A model generated the notes under the pieces. That model did no database searches. It worked only from the letters and a program-made list of their open reading frames with translations, and had not been told where the DNA came from. Positions 17,797 through 27,724 of a DNA stretch of 64,000 bases are shown here, piece by piece. Position 1 is the stretch's first letter. Every line of letters starts with the position of its first letter. Both the position numbers and the translations under genes were made by a program. Source of the DNA: Diplonema japonicum (lineage: Eukaryota > Euglenozoa > Diplonemea > Diplonemida > Diplonemidae); the NCBI GenBank assembly GCA_964019335.1, contig OZ025672.1, forward strand, positions 310,001 through 374,000, given 5' to 3'.

Positions 17797-20700
17797 TTAA
17801 ACAGCGGTAACCATAGAAGGGTCGCGCTTACCTCCTACGCGAGGCTTTGACTCGTAGTCGGAGGGTTCGTCCTCGTCATAAGAATAAGAATAGTCGTAGT
17901 CAGTGTAAGAGGAGGCGGATTTAACATCGCGGGGTGGGAGTGGGTTAACGTACTCTAGAGACTTAGTGGGCATGCCTTGGCGGCCTTGGGGTGGCATAAA
18001 GTTCAATTCGGGCAGGCCTTTAGGGTTGGGGTAGATGTTGGGCTGCTTGCTGGAACCGGCCTCGATCTGGAGCTTTCTCTCTTTGTGGTATCCGTGCCGC
18101 ATGAACTTCCGACGCAGCTTGAGGACAGCACTCCCCACGAGCGCCATGACAGAGATACTCAAGGTCATGACGCTAGTAACGTTGAGTTCTCTCATGATGA
18201 TGTACACGGTGGCGATGACAATTTGTGGGACATCCTCTGTCAGATGTGTGAGCCAGTCCCATCTATCACGCATCCTGCTGTGATATGTGAGGGACGATAA
18301 ATACGAGATATCCACCCTCAGCACAGCTGGGATCTGCAAGAGCAGAACAACTTGCGAGCCTACCCAGAAGAAGGGCTCTCCCTTGAACGTGCCATACGCC
18401 GCCCAACCCACTCTGCTGAACTCGACCATGGAGTTGACCGCCATGACAACCAACACGGCGATGGAGTAGCTGTTCACCTCACCTAAGTCAGGGATCGCAG
18501 ACACGTACAGCCAGAACATTAAATCTGAAACCCAGTCGTAGACCCTCAACACACCCGTCCCCACCATTAATGTCCGCAGCCACCATTGTTCGACCTCTCT
18601 TGCTCGCAGGACAAACCCAACGCACGCCACAATGAAGAGAGAGCCTACCAGACACGCACCCACTACAATCGAATTCGCGTTTGTTGTTGCCTGCGAAGGT
18701 GGTTTGAAGCTCTTGGATTCTACGCCATCATAACTCGGTGAGTCGGTCTGTCCTACGTTGTTTGGGTACAGTTGCATCGCTTTGTCGTAAGACATCTCCT
18801 GAGGCGCGAACACCTCTACATCGGCTATGTGCACCTGCCTCATATGATCAGCCTCCACTAACCCTATTTGCACATAGCGTCCCACAACAGTATTGTTCGT
18901 GCTCTGTAGCACGTGAGCCGTCTCGACTTGAACAGCACTTGTTGATCGGCACCATATATCTACCACTTCGAACTCACCCGTGTTTTGTTTGAGCACTGAG
19001 CACACTCGGTTCCCCGTGCATGGCTCTCCTGGGGTGCATCCGGTATTCCCTACGCGCATCATAAAACCAGGATTCTCGGCGCACGTGAGGTTCCCACATT
19101 CATATCCACACACCAGCTTCTGCGCGCACCACCCGCCGACGTTGTGTAGACGCACCATGCCCACCTGCAGAGGGACCCCCAGGTCCAGCTGGAACCACGT
19201 TGCCTGCCACGACGCGAGACTCCTGCAAGTGGTGGCAATGTTGCCGTCGATGCACCGCGACGCGTTCTCCAAAGTGCTGCTGAGGTCAGCCCGTTGTATT
19301 TTCCACTTGACACCTATTGCATTTTGGGAAGGCGGCTGTGTGCCGTATGCACTATTTGGACCGCCGTAGGGCTTGTCAGTAGGCGGCAGTGTGGAAGTCG
19401 GCCTTTGCGTTCTGCAGAGACCAGTTGTCCCTTTGCAGAGTCGGGTGTGACTATCCAACCAGCACGGCACTACTAGGATATTCCAGGTAGACTGGTTGAG
19501 CGACTGCACAGCGTTACAACCACGGCAATGATCTTCCGCAGAACAGGCGACAGGTGTAGTGCATGTGCCTACTTTGCACACCTTGTCACGGTTAGCGCCA
19601 CATGGTGACCCTTCTATGCATTCCTGTTCTTGGCAATACCCGCCTTTGCATATCCCTATGGGACAGGCAGTGTTGTCCAGCACCCCCACACATCCCTGTG
19701 AAGAACCAACACACACTCCGTCCCAGCAAAACCCGTCCTTTGTACTTAAGCCACACGTTGTGCCGTTGGCGACGGCGGCAAGCTTGCACCGCTGGTTATT
19801 GCATATGTTCACATTACAAGTGCTTGCGCTCACTTGACACGAGTCTGAAGTAGAGCATACAGCCCCTACACCACCAGTGCCTTCTGAGCAACTGCCCTGT
19901 TTGCACAACCTCCCACCCCCGCAGGCAGTTCCATCGGCTAGCTGCAGCACCGTACACGCGCTCGCGCAAACTGCCTTGTGGCAAGCAGGAGCAGTACAAG
20001 GCAGCCCTTTACAAGTTGTTACTGTCGCCACGCACCTCATATTCTGGCATATCCCAGCGCTGCCTCCCGAAGAGCAAGGGTCTCCATTGGCGGTGTTGAG
20101 GCATTGCTTAGCGTTGACAAGTGCCTTGCATGCCTGGCAGCAATGTGCGATAACAGTGCTATCGCTTTGACACGCATCAGTACCAGCGTGGGAACCGCAC
20201 CCCCAACCAGGGGTATCTTGGCACAAAGCCTCACATGTGTCGCCATTACACTCACCATAACCCCCACTCGACAGGAGACACGGGTTTATACAAACACCTT
20301 AGAGTGGATTTCAATAGTTTCAAACATACCTTGTGGGACTGGCGGCGGCTGTGGTGGTCCTCCAGGAGGGCCACGGGGCGGAGCGGTGCCAATCGGTGGA
20401 GGAGGAGGAAGGGACGGGAGCTGCCCTGGCGTGTTTGGCTTGCCCCCTGTTGGTGTACTTGGTGAACCCCCAGTTGGGGGCAGTGGGGGAATAGAAGGTG
20501 TGCCTGGTACGGATGGGGGTGTGCCTCCTGTTGGTGGACCCGATGGAGGAATACCTCCTGTTGGGGGCATTGAAGGAATACTTGGTGTACCCCCTGGGGG
20601 CGTTGAGGATGGAGGAGTACCTGGGGGCGTACCCCCTGCAGGCGGTACTGATGGGCCAGGTCCTGTTGGTGGTGCAGATGGGCTGCCTCCAATCGGGGGA

Positions 20701-21203
20701 ATGCCCCCGGATGGAGGAGTACTTGGAGTGCCACCTGCGGGTGGGACTGACGGGCCAGGTCCCGTTGGGGGCGCAGATGGGCCGCCTTCTACTGGGGGAG
20801 TGCCCCCGGATGGAGGAGTACTCGGAGTGCCTCCTGTGGGTGGGACTGATGGGCCGTGTCCTGTTGGGGGAGAACCCCCTGGTGGAGATTGGGGACTTGA
20901 AGGCGTACCCCCGGATGGAATACTTGGAGGTGTGCCGCCGCTAGGCGGTAAGGGAACAGGTTCTGGGGGCGTACCCCCTGTAGGTGGCACTGGACCAGGT
21001 CCTGTTGGAGTACCCCCTGTGGGCACTGATGGACCAGAAGGGGGGTTGCTGCCTGTTGGAGAGCCCCCCTGGGGTGTGCCTGCCGGAGGAGAACCCTTGT
21101 CGTCACCATCATCATTGTCGCTTTCTGAAGGTTTAGGCGGGGCTGCAGGTACGATAGGTAGTAGGCTGGCCACTAAGAGCAACGCCGCCCAGCTACACCT
21201 CAT
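17797..21203 (-). CDS. Large surface protein: Pro-rich repeat, Cys-rich modules, discoidin-like domain, multi-pass XK-like membrane domain
   Basis: Two exons, 20330-21203 and 17797-20297, joined across a 32-base GTATG...CTAAG intron (20298-20329); the joined frame is 1,124 residues. Order: signal peptide (LLLVASLLPIVPAAP), a Pro/Gly/Thr repeat of about 250 residues, Cys-rich modules with DGTACGGGRLCKQGSC-type signatures like those of disintegrin/ADAM cysteine-rich regions, then a galactose-binding discoidin-like domain (SRCIDGNIATTC, WFQLDLG, GRYVQIGL, IADVEVFA). The membrane region has about seven segments and a LTEDVPQIVIATVYI helix reminiscent of the ED(L/V)PQ helix of XK-family proteins. 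The tail is Tyr/Asp-rich. Likely glycan-binding adhesion or feeding receptor; this is inference. Confidence 0.8.
20340..21105 (-). repeat. In-frame Pro/Gly/Thr-rich minisatellite
   Basis: Degenerate tandem units encode PPxGGTPS-type segments. The longest near-identical repeats are GPGPSVPPAGGTPSTPPSGG blocks, about 110-130 bases apart around 20640-20830. It explains the long, Gly-rich plus-strand frame over the same bases. Confidence 0.8.
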
Positions 21204-21289
21204 ACCCCTTCCTGTCGAATGGTGTTAAACAAGCGTTCGGAGGTTTAAAAAAAAACAAAAAGAGAGAGAAAAAAAACGACAATTTTCGT

Positions 21290-22911
21290 TCAAGAAAGAT
21301 TCAACTGGGCTAAACGGGACTGCTCTACTTTGACCCGCGTGACTTTCTCGAAAATGTCGGCCGTTCGGTCCAGGTCGTTGGGATCGAGGTTCTTGAAGTA
21401 TAAAGAGCGGTGCATGGCTGCCATTGAAGGGATAGGATCGGGGGAAGGCTTCTTGGCGGAGTACTTCTGGCGTGTGCCTGTGGGGAAAAGCGACCGTTCA
21501 ACTTTCGGAGGACTCGGCGTTGGGGCGTAGGAACGATAAGAATCGAATAGAGTAAGGCTCGGGGTGTCGTTGCACGGCTCGGCGTACCGTTTAAGCTGCT
21601 GCTGTCGTTGCTCGGGGGTGGCATCGATATCAATGATTTCAGCAGACGAAGGAACGACGGTGAGATCACCCTCCTCGCTGGGTTCGTCTTCTTCACCAAC
21701 GTCTTTGCGTGTGTTCGCCTTCAACCACTCAAGCAGCTTCTCAGGCACATGCTTCACAACCTTCGGTTCATTATTAACCGCAAGATCGAAACACGACGTT
21801 GCCGCTTGTATCCCTTCGTCGGTGGCGGCACCTACCAGATAATATAACATGAAAGGCATCAGTTTCCCATTTACAGCATACTGCCACAACCCGGGGATCG
21901 ATTTTGCCGCAGCTCGTATGTTTGAATCATCAAAGATGACCCAGACCTGCAGTCTTCTATTGAAGTACGAAGACACGTAATGGCAGCCGTAGTAAAACAC
22001 AATGCCTTGCAGCACCGCAACGGAACGGGTTTCAGTTCTGCTTTGAAGGCAGTCTTGGATACGCCATTTCACGGGTATGGACGACATTAACTTTCGCAGC
22101 TCGCTTCTTGTGCAGTGTAGTTTCGACCACGATATGTTCAACGTGAAGATTTTAGGTGGGGCGGTGCGGAGGGTCGTGCTCATGTCGATTTTAGCTTTGC
22201 AGTGATCGCAGGTGATGGGTGCTTCTTGTTGGCCTGCAAGACGTTGGAAGGCCATGCTCCCTGTGTCTTCTATCAATGTTGATGCGATGACCGTTCTGCA
22301 GAAGCATTCGTCGGAATAGACAACACGTTTTGTCTTTCCACAGTCGCACTCCGCCTTCTGTTGCGTGTGGATCCCGAAAAAGTCGTGAGCTATGCCGGAA
22401 GGCACCGAAGGCTCGCTGCTTCTTATCTTTCTCTTCCTCCCGCAGACCGTGTGTAGGGTGTTTAGAAGCACCTCATAGCATTCGTGCGCATCCTCCAGCG
22501 AACCCGTTGCAAAGGATGGTATGATCTTTGACAGTGATTCTTTATTTATAATTTTTTTTTTTTTTTGAAAAAAAAAAGTAAGATACCTCTCATGTCTTTT
22601 GGGTTCAACACCGCCCCTTCCGTCATTTTGAAGCGGGTGAACAGATAGCCAAGTTCCATGACGACCGACTCCTGTGCCGACGCCTTTGTGTTTCTGTTGA
22701 CGAACATCTTTCCAGAAACACCTGGGAGGGGTGGTGCTGTGGTTTTCTCATTGAGTTCCGTGCCTTCTCTAATGACCGCCTCTCGAAACTCCTCGAAATG
22801 GAAGAATATCTGCAAAATACTGTTTAAGAAACAGTTGTTATGCCCAACAGGGTTCCGGAGACCACGCTCACCAGCACCGAGCAACTCCGTGCTGCTAGGT
22901 TCATATGGCAT
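21290..22911 (-). CDS. Ubiquitin-specific protease (USP/UCH fold)
   Basis: Two exons, 22587-22911 and 21290-22539, separated by a 47-base intron (GTATC...AAAG, 22540-22586), giving 524 residues. The Cys box is GLRNPVGHNNCFLNSILQ with the catalytic Cys at residue 27. The His box is GCHYVSSYFNRRLQVWVIFDD. A CxC and CDHCK pair in between fit the zinc-ribbon fingers. It should cleave ubiquitin from substrates. The Cys box resembles the USP53/USP54 type (P-G-x-N-x-C) rather than the usual N-x-G-N-T-C. An ATG 12 codons upstream (22947) would add a Lys-rich extension encoded by poly(A); I prefer the inner ATG. The C-terminal 130 residues look disordered. Confidence 0.85.
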
Positions 22912-23819
22912 TTTTTTTTTTTGCCCCCTTCCTTTTTTTTTCTTCATTTTAGTAGACCAGGAAAAGAAGCAAAAAAAAAAGGCGAAAAAGAATAAGGGGG
23001 AAATAATTCATCTAAGGAGGGGGGGGGGGGGGGGGGTAATATGTGGGTTTATTATTCTTTTCCCTATACGGAACAATTGCAGGTATTTGTTCTTTATTAA
23101 ATTGTGTTTTCTTCCCCCTTATACTTTTTTTCTCTCGTGAAGCCCCCCACGGGTCCAATCTTTGTTATTCCTAAAGTATAGAACAGAAATAAACCACGGC
23201 TATGTCGAAGTTGCGGGCGGATGAAAAAATCCCAAAATCCGTTATTTTTAGTACCCCACCAATGCTGACATCGTCGTACAATTATAACAAAAAGATGTCT
23301 TTGAAGGGAACCTGCAGTGTGTGACAGGATTGCCTAAAAATAATTCACTATGATAGGAACGAAGTGGTTAGCAACGGCCCGCCAAATAAGATTCTTTGCA
23401 AGCAGCGAAAAAAAAAAAAAAACTATTCTGGTATTTGCTTTGGGCGCATTAGGCAGGTATGCAAAACTGCGCTGCCAAAAGGAAACCCACACCCAGCCAA
23501 GTCCAAAGCCTACTTTGGGGTTTATTTATAATGGAAAAAGAAGACACAGGAAAAAAGAAAATGTGAAGAGAAGGAAAAAAAAAGAAGAAAAAAAAACACA
23601 AGAAGAACAACAGCGAATACACTTATCATCATCCACACATCCCTTTTCCTTCCTAACAGTCTTCGAGAAAAAAACTTTTTTTTTTCCCTTTGAAATTCTG
23701 TTCGACAAGAAAGGGGGAAAGAAAAAACGCAAAAAAATGTCGGCTCTTCATGGAGAGCAGCCATCAGAGCACCCCATTCACTTCCGCATGTTGCACACCT
23801 GTGGAATGGTTGTAAAGAA
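22912..23819. other. Intergenic with G18 run and bipartite element
   Basis: About 900 bases between the FNIP-like stop and the USP start. It contains an 18-base G run (23019-23036), the best-preserved bipartite element (23306-23383) and A-rich DNA from 23400 to 23740. The plus-strand frames here are Lys-rich and not supported. Confidence 0.5.
23306..23383. repeat. Bipartite dispersed element, most complete copy
   Basis: Part 1 (23306-23328) has CCTG and CAGG arms around loop CAGTGTGTGA. Part 2 (23344-23383) begins TTCACTATGATAGGAACGAA and ends with GTTAGCAACGGCCCGCC. Part 2 matches 32218-32257 at every base and 31792-31828 with small indels. Confidence 0.75.
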
Positions 23820-25900
23820 TTAAAAGATAAGACGTGCACCACCACATACAGTTTTCCCTTCACGGCAACTGACTTCAATCTGCGGGTTGAGTGCCGTTGC
23901 AGTGGCGATCAAAAGGCACATATCGGACTGTGGAATGCCTAGGAGGGTGCTTCTGACGTCTTCAAGAGAGCTGTTCGGGGGGAGGTCAACGAGGGCGGAG
24001 CTGATGCAGGTACTCATGGAAATGATCTCGGAGAGCCCGATCTGTAGAGACTCTTCGCAGTCAGCAGAGGGCACCCCCACCGAATAGCAGTCGAGAGACG
24101 CCTTTAAGTAATGCTTCACAGACGAGCTGCTCAACTGCACCTCACACCTGCTGTCTTTGTGCAGCACGCATGTCTTTCGCGTGACGTCCACCACAACACA
24201 CCCGTCGTCCTTGTGGCATGACATCCACTCAGGTGCTTCTGTTGACACGAAGCACGCCACCTCCTCTTCGCTTACATTGTCCTTCTCCACGCCTAACAGT
24301 AGGAAGGGTGCCTGCAGTACCTTGGCCAGCGCGCCGTAGCAGTACGTGCTGCTGGGCACTGGTGACATGGTCAGCACCGATGTGAAGGTGCCCTCCACCT
24401 CCCACACCCGTACACCGCACACCTATAAAAATAGTTTTATAACACGTTTAAGAGAGGTACACATACCGAAGCAACCACCGCCACAGCAGCAGCGACACAA
24501 GTGAAGTCGGTACACTCACATTCCGAGCGCACCTTCTTCGGCGACGATGACGGTGATGAATCCAACCTGAGGGTTACATGATGTGGCGCATGAGAAACAT
24601 ACGAGTCTTGGGTGCAGTCCAGCGACGGCGGGAACACCGTCGAGGGCAGCGGTGCACAGGAGTGGTTCACCAGACCGCATCTCACAAAGAAGCTCAACAC
24701 CACCAGCATTGCCTTGATGAGCGCGGCATCTGTGCCATGCACGAGGAACCGGCACATGCTGAGCTTATTAACACCTTCAGAATCCATGCGCAGCCACCCC
24801 TGATGGTACCGCAATGCTGCAGTAACAACAGTGCACAGCAACTGGAAGTCGGCTGGCTTGCGATATCGCGATACATAAGGGAGGATAGAGGAGGAGGAGG
24901 ACAGGGAAGATCGTTGCTTCTCCTGCAGCAGGTAGGTGGGGAACAGGAAAGAGGCGATGGTGGTACGAAGATATTCGAAGGACTCTTGCAGCACGGGGCA
25001 TGTCAAGAGGTCGTGGGGGCGGATCCTGGCTTGGGCGTCCATGAAGACGTGCCCTGCTGTGTTGGAGACGTAACTGCGGAGGGCCTCTGTCGCCTTGTCC
25101 ATGACGCCCTCCACAAGCTGGTTCAGAAAGGGGAAGTGGGACTGGATGATCTCAATAATGCCCTCTCGCTGTTTGGGCCGCCCGTTGCTTGCGAAAGTAG
25201 AAAGGTCAGGCATGTACCCGTCGCTGTCAGTGAAGAGCCCCTCTGTGTTGTTTCGTGTGTACATTGTGGCATCGTCGAAGGCTGAGTGCGTGTCGCCAAG
25301 TGACTGCAGACCTGCTAACGACCGTGACAGCTGACTCCTGTTGAGGTAGCTCTCGCACTTGGGTGTGGAAGGGGCATTCGGAGTGGTGTTTATCTTGATC
25401 TCGGTCCCTGCTTGGCCGTACAACGTTACCAAAACAGCTACCGCAAAGGTTGTTTTGCACTGGAACAAGTTGTCCGTTGACCCATAGGAGGAGGACAGCG
25501 ATGAAGTGGATCCCCTGTTTTTGACAGACGTCCCGCGCTGGTCGACAAGCTTGCGGGCGAATGTGCATTTAAAAAGTTTTGTGACCATAATCTGTGAGAG
25601 CGCTGCGGTGTGCGTCCAGTGCACCTTAGTGAAGGCCTTGTCAAGGCGGAGCGGCAGGGACCCGTGCACCATTTGCATGATAGCTTGGACCGAGAGCTCG
25701 TCTGGGTGCCTCATCGGGTTCTCCTCGTTCCGTTGGCTGTCGTAAAGGGGAACAAATCGTTGGTCGCCATTCTCAAGCGAGAGCAGCACCCTCACACTGT
25801 ACTGCACTGCTTCCTCTTCTGCTCCGTTGTTCCCCTTCCTGCGCGGCGTCGCTGCAGGCGTCGACGTCGTCGGCGTCTTACTACCAGCGTAAAACGACAT
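23820..25900 (-). CDS. Folliculin-interacting protein (FNIP)-like, DENN family
   Basis: Two exons, 24467-25900 and 23820-24422, with a 44-base intron (GTATG...TATAG, 24423-24466), giving 678 residues. FNIP landmarks: an N-terminal longin-like segment ending MVHGSLPLRLDKAFTKVHW and IMVTKLFKCTF; a central EIIQSHFPFLNQLVEGVMDKA; LLCTVVTAALRYHQGWL; and RFLVHGTDAALIKAMLVVLSFFVRC, which matches the FNIP segment before its YFIRC motif. A Ser-rich insert separates the two halves. FNIP proteins pair with folliculin at the lysosome to regulate Rag GTPases and TORC1 in animals and fungi. No folliculin gene is in this window. An orthologue in this organism is a reasonable but unproven assignment. Confidence 0.72.
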
Positions 25901-26067
25901 CGGGATGTCTCATATCAATGGTGCCATGGCCCATCAGGGCGGCCCTGTGTGTGCTGCTGACTTACAATGTGAATTTAATACTGATGGCATGGGGATGGGA
26001 AGCAAGGGGTGACAAAAAAAAATTCATCATTTTCTAAAGGTGTTCTCATTCTTTTATGTGTGGACAC

Positions 26068-27606
26068 TCAGATGGTAAAGTTCTGATTGATCGGATGTCG
26101 CTTCCTGGTCAGAGGCTGGCCATCAGGCCCAACGCGAAGAGCTGCTGTGTAGATGCCAGAGGGCGCGGTGCCCTTGGCTTGGGATGGCACAGGGTTACTT
26201 TGTTCTTCTTTCGGGGGACGCTCTACGACAGGTCTAATAGGTTTTTGAACCTCGGGCTGCGGTGCCGGTTCAGGAGGAGTAGGTGGTGTATGCCGCATGA
26301 TGGCAGGAACATGCATGTTAGGTGCCTCTGAAGGATCCCCTTTCAGGACATAATGCACAGGGAACAATTGAGCTTCCGCTCGCGTTCTTGCATTTGTATA
26401 CCCTCTTGACAGAACTGCTTTGTGCCCATTGGGTTGACAACTTAACATGTCCTCCAGATGCTTCACATCACCCGCCTCGGCTAGCACTTCCAGTACCTCT
26501 TCAAGATGTATTTGCTTTTTGGTTTCGCTCAGCTTCTCATATAATTGTAGTGTGTCCTTCACGGCAGCAATCTTGGCTTCTTCTTGCTGCTTGGCTTGAT
26601 GTTTATGATAAGCCAAAGTCGCAGTATGTTTCAAATCGCTCATCGGCAGGTTTTGGGCTTTTACAAAGTGAGTCGAGGCAGCGGCGGAATCGTTGCAGGC
26701 GCAGGCGAGAAGGAGAGAGTCAAGGGTCATGATGTCAGGTTTCTTGCAGTACTCGTTGATGATGTCAAAGCCTTGGGCATCGCAGATGTTGATGTAAGAA
26801 GAGATGATGAACTGGTAGTGAGCGTGCTGGACATGAACGTTGTTGTCCTTCATTTCCTGCAGCGTGCGGGTGATGTGGTGGTGAACTGTTTTGTGCACCG
26901 CAACAGAGGAGTAGGCCGAGAGAAGAGAAAGGTAGAAGCGCGGGTCTGTACTGATGTCTGGAAAGTCGTACAACGTCCCATTCAAGATGATCGACTTCGT
27001 AGTGCTGATGACACTAGGGTTGCACGTCACAGCAGCAAGAGAGAGAAGCAATGATGCCGATGTCGAATCGGGTATGATACCTACTAGAACGCACTGTGAT
27101 ATAAGGTGCTTGGCACGCTCGATGCGGGGCTGCTCGTGGTCGGGGGTGAGCCTCGCAAGGAGTTCGTTGAGGAGAGCAGTGTGGTCCACATTCGGCATCA
27201 TTTGACCGCTTTTTCGCAGCTCGCTGACTAGCTGCAGCATAAGCAGCTCTGCATACCTTGGATACTTCAAGGCAATACTCCCTTCCAACGCCACCGTCAG
27301 CAGTTCTAGACTGATCTTGCTGGACCCGGCCTGAGCGAGCCTCGTGAACAATTGATGGAATGTTGCGCTCACCCATTCCGGCTTTCCGGAGTTCATGCTG
27401 TCCCTTACGAATACGCGTATCATGTCTGCCTTGCCTTTCTCCGTCAGCAAGCAACCCATCTTCACAACGTCGTCAACGATCTCCACGATCCCAGGCCGCC
27501 CCGCCGCATTCATCACAATACCGATATCCCCATCGCCTTGCTTGAATCTCTGCAGTGCCGCCCCGTACGCCGTGGCATATTTCAGCAGGGGCCGGCCCAG
27601 CCGCAT
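26068..27606 (-). CDS. Helical-repeat (PPR-like) protein, possibly mitochondrial
   Basis: A 512-residue protein with a basic, uncharged-acid-free N-terminus (MRLGRPLLKYATAYGAALQRFK) that could be a mitochondrial presequence. Residues 30-400 are alpha-helical with repeating 30-40 residue pairs (for example YAELLMLQLVSELRKSG, AHYQFIISSYINICDAQG), as in pentatricopeptide proteins. The last 110 residues are Pro/Gln-rich and likely disordered. CCTAG lies 13 bases before the ATG. PPR proteins bind organellar RNA; whether this is a true PPR cannot be settled by eye, and other alpha-solenoids are possible. Confidence 0.6.
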   Translation of the reverse strand: MRLGRPLLKYATAYGAALQRFKQGDGDIGIVMNAAGRPGIVEIVDDVVKMGCLLTEKGKADMIRVFVRDSMNSGKPEWVSATFHQLFTRLAQAGSSKISLELLTVALEGSIALKYPRYAELLMLQLVSELRKSGQMMPNVDHTALLNELLARLTPDHEQPRIERAKHLISQCVLVGIIPDSTSASLLLSLAAVTCNPSVISTTKSIILNGTLYDFPDISTDPRFYLSLLSAYSSVAVHKTVHHHITRTLQEMKDNNVHVQHAHYQFIISSYINICDAQGFDIINEYCKKPDIMTLDSLLLACACNDSAAASTHFVKAQNLPMSDLKHTATLAYHKHQAKQQEEAKIAAVKDTLQLYEKLSETKKQIHLEEVLEVLAEAGDVKHLEDMLSCQPNGHKAVLSRGYTNARTRAEAQLFPVHYVLKGDPSEAPNMHVPAIMRHTPPTPPEPAPQPEVQKPIRPVVERPPKEEQSNPVPSQAKGTAPSGIYTAALRVGPDGQPLTRKRHPINQNFTI

Positions 27607-27724
27607 AGTCTTATCCTAGGGGTTCGTTGCGGTAGCGGGCATGGCATTGCGGGTTGCGTTGTGTCGCACTACTTATACTAAACTAAACAAAATAAGAACT
27701 AAGAAGAAAGGGAAAAGGGTGTCG

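Noticed and set aside
19978-21228. 416-codon plus-strand Gly-rich frame
   Set aside because: Antisense of the Pro-rich repeat; the minus frame has a signal peptide and splices into a Cys-rich domain.
22658-23140. 160-codon plus-strand frame over USP exon 1 and spacer
   Set aside because: It overlaps the USP Cys box on the other strand and continues into poly-K/poly-G sequence.
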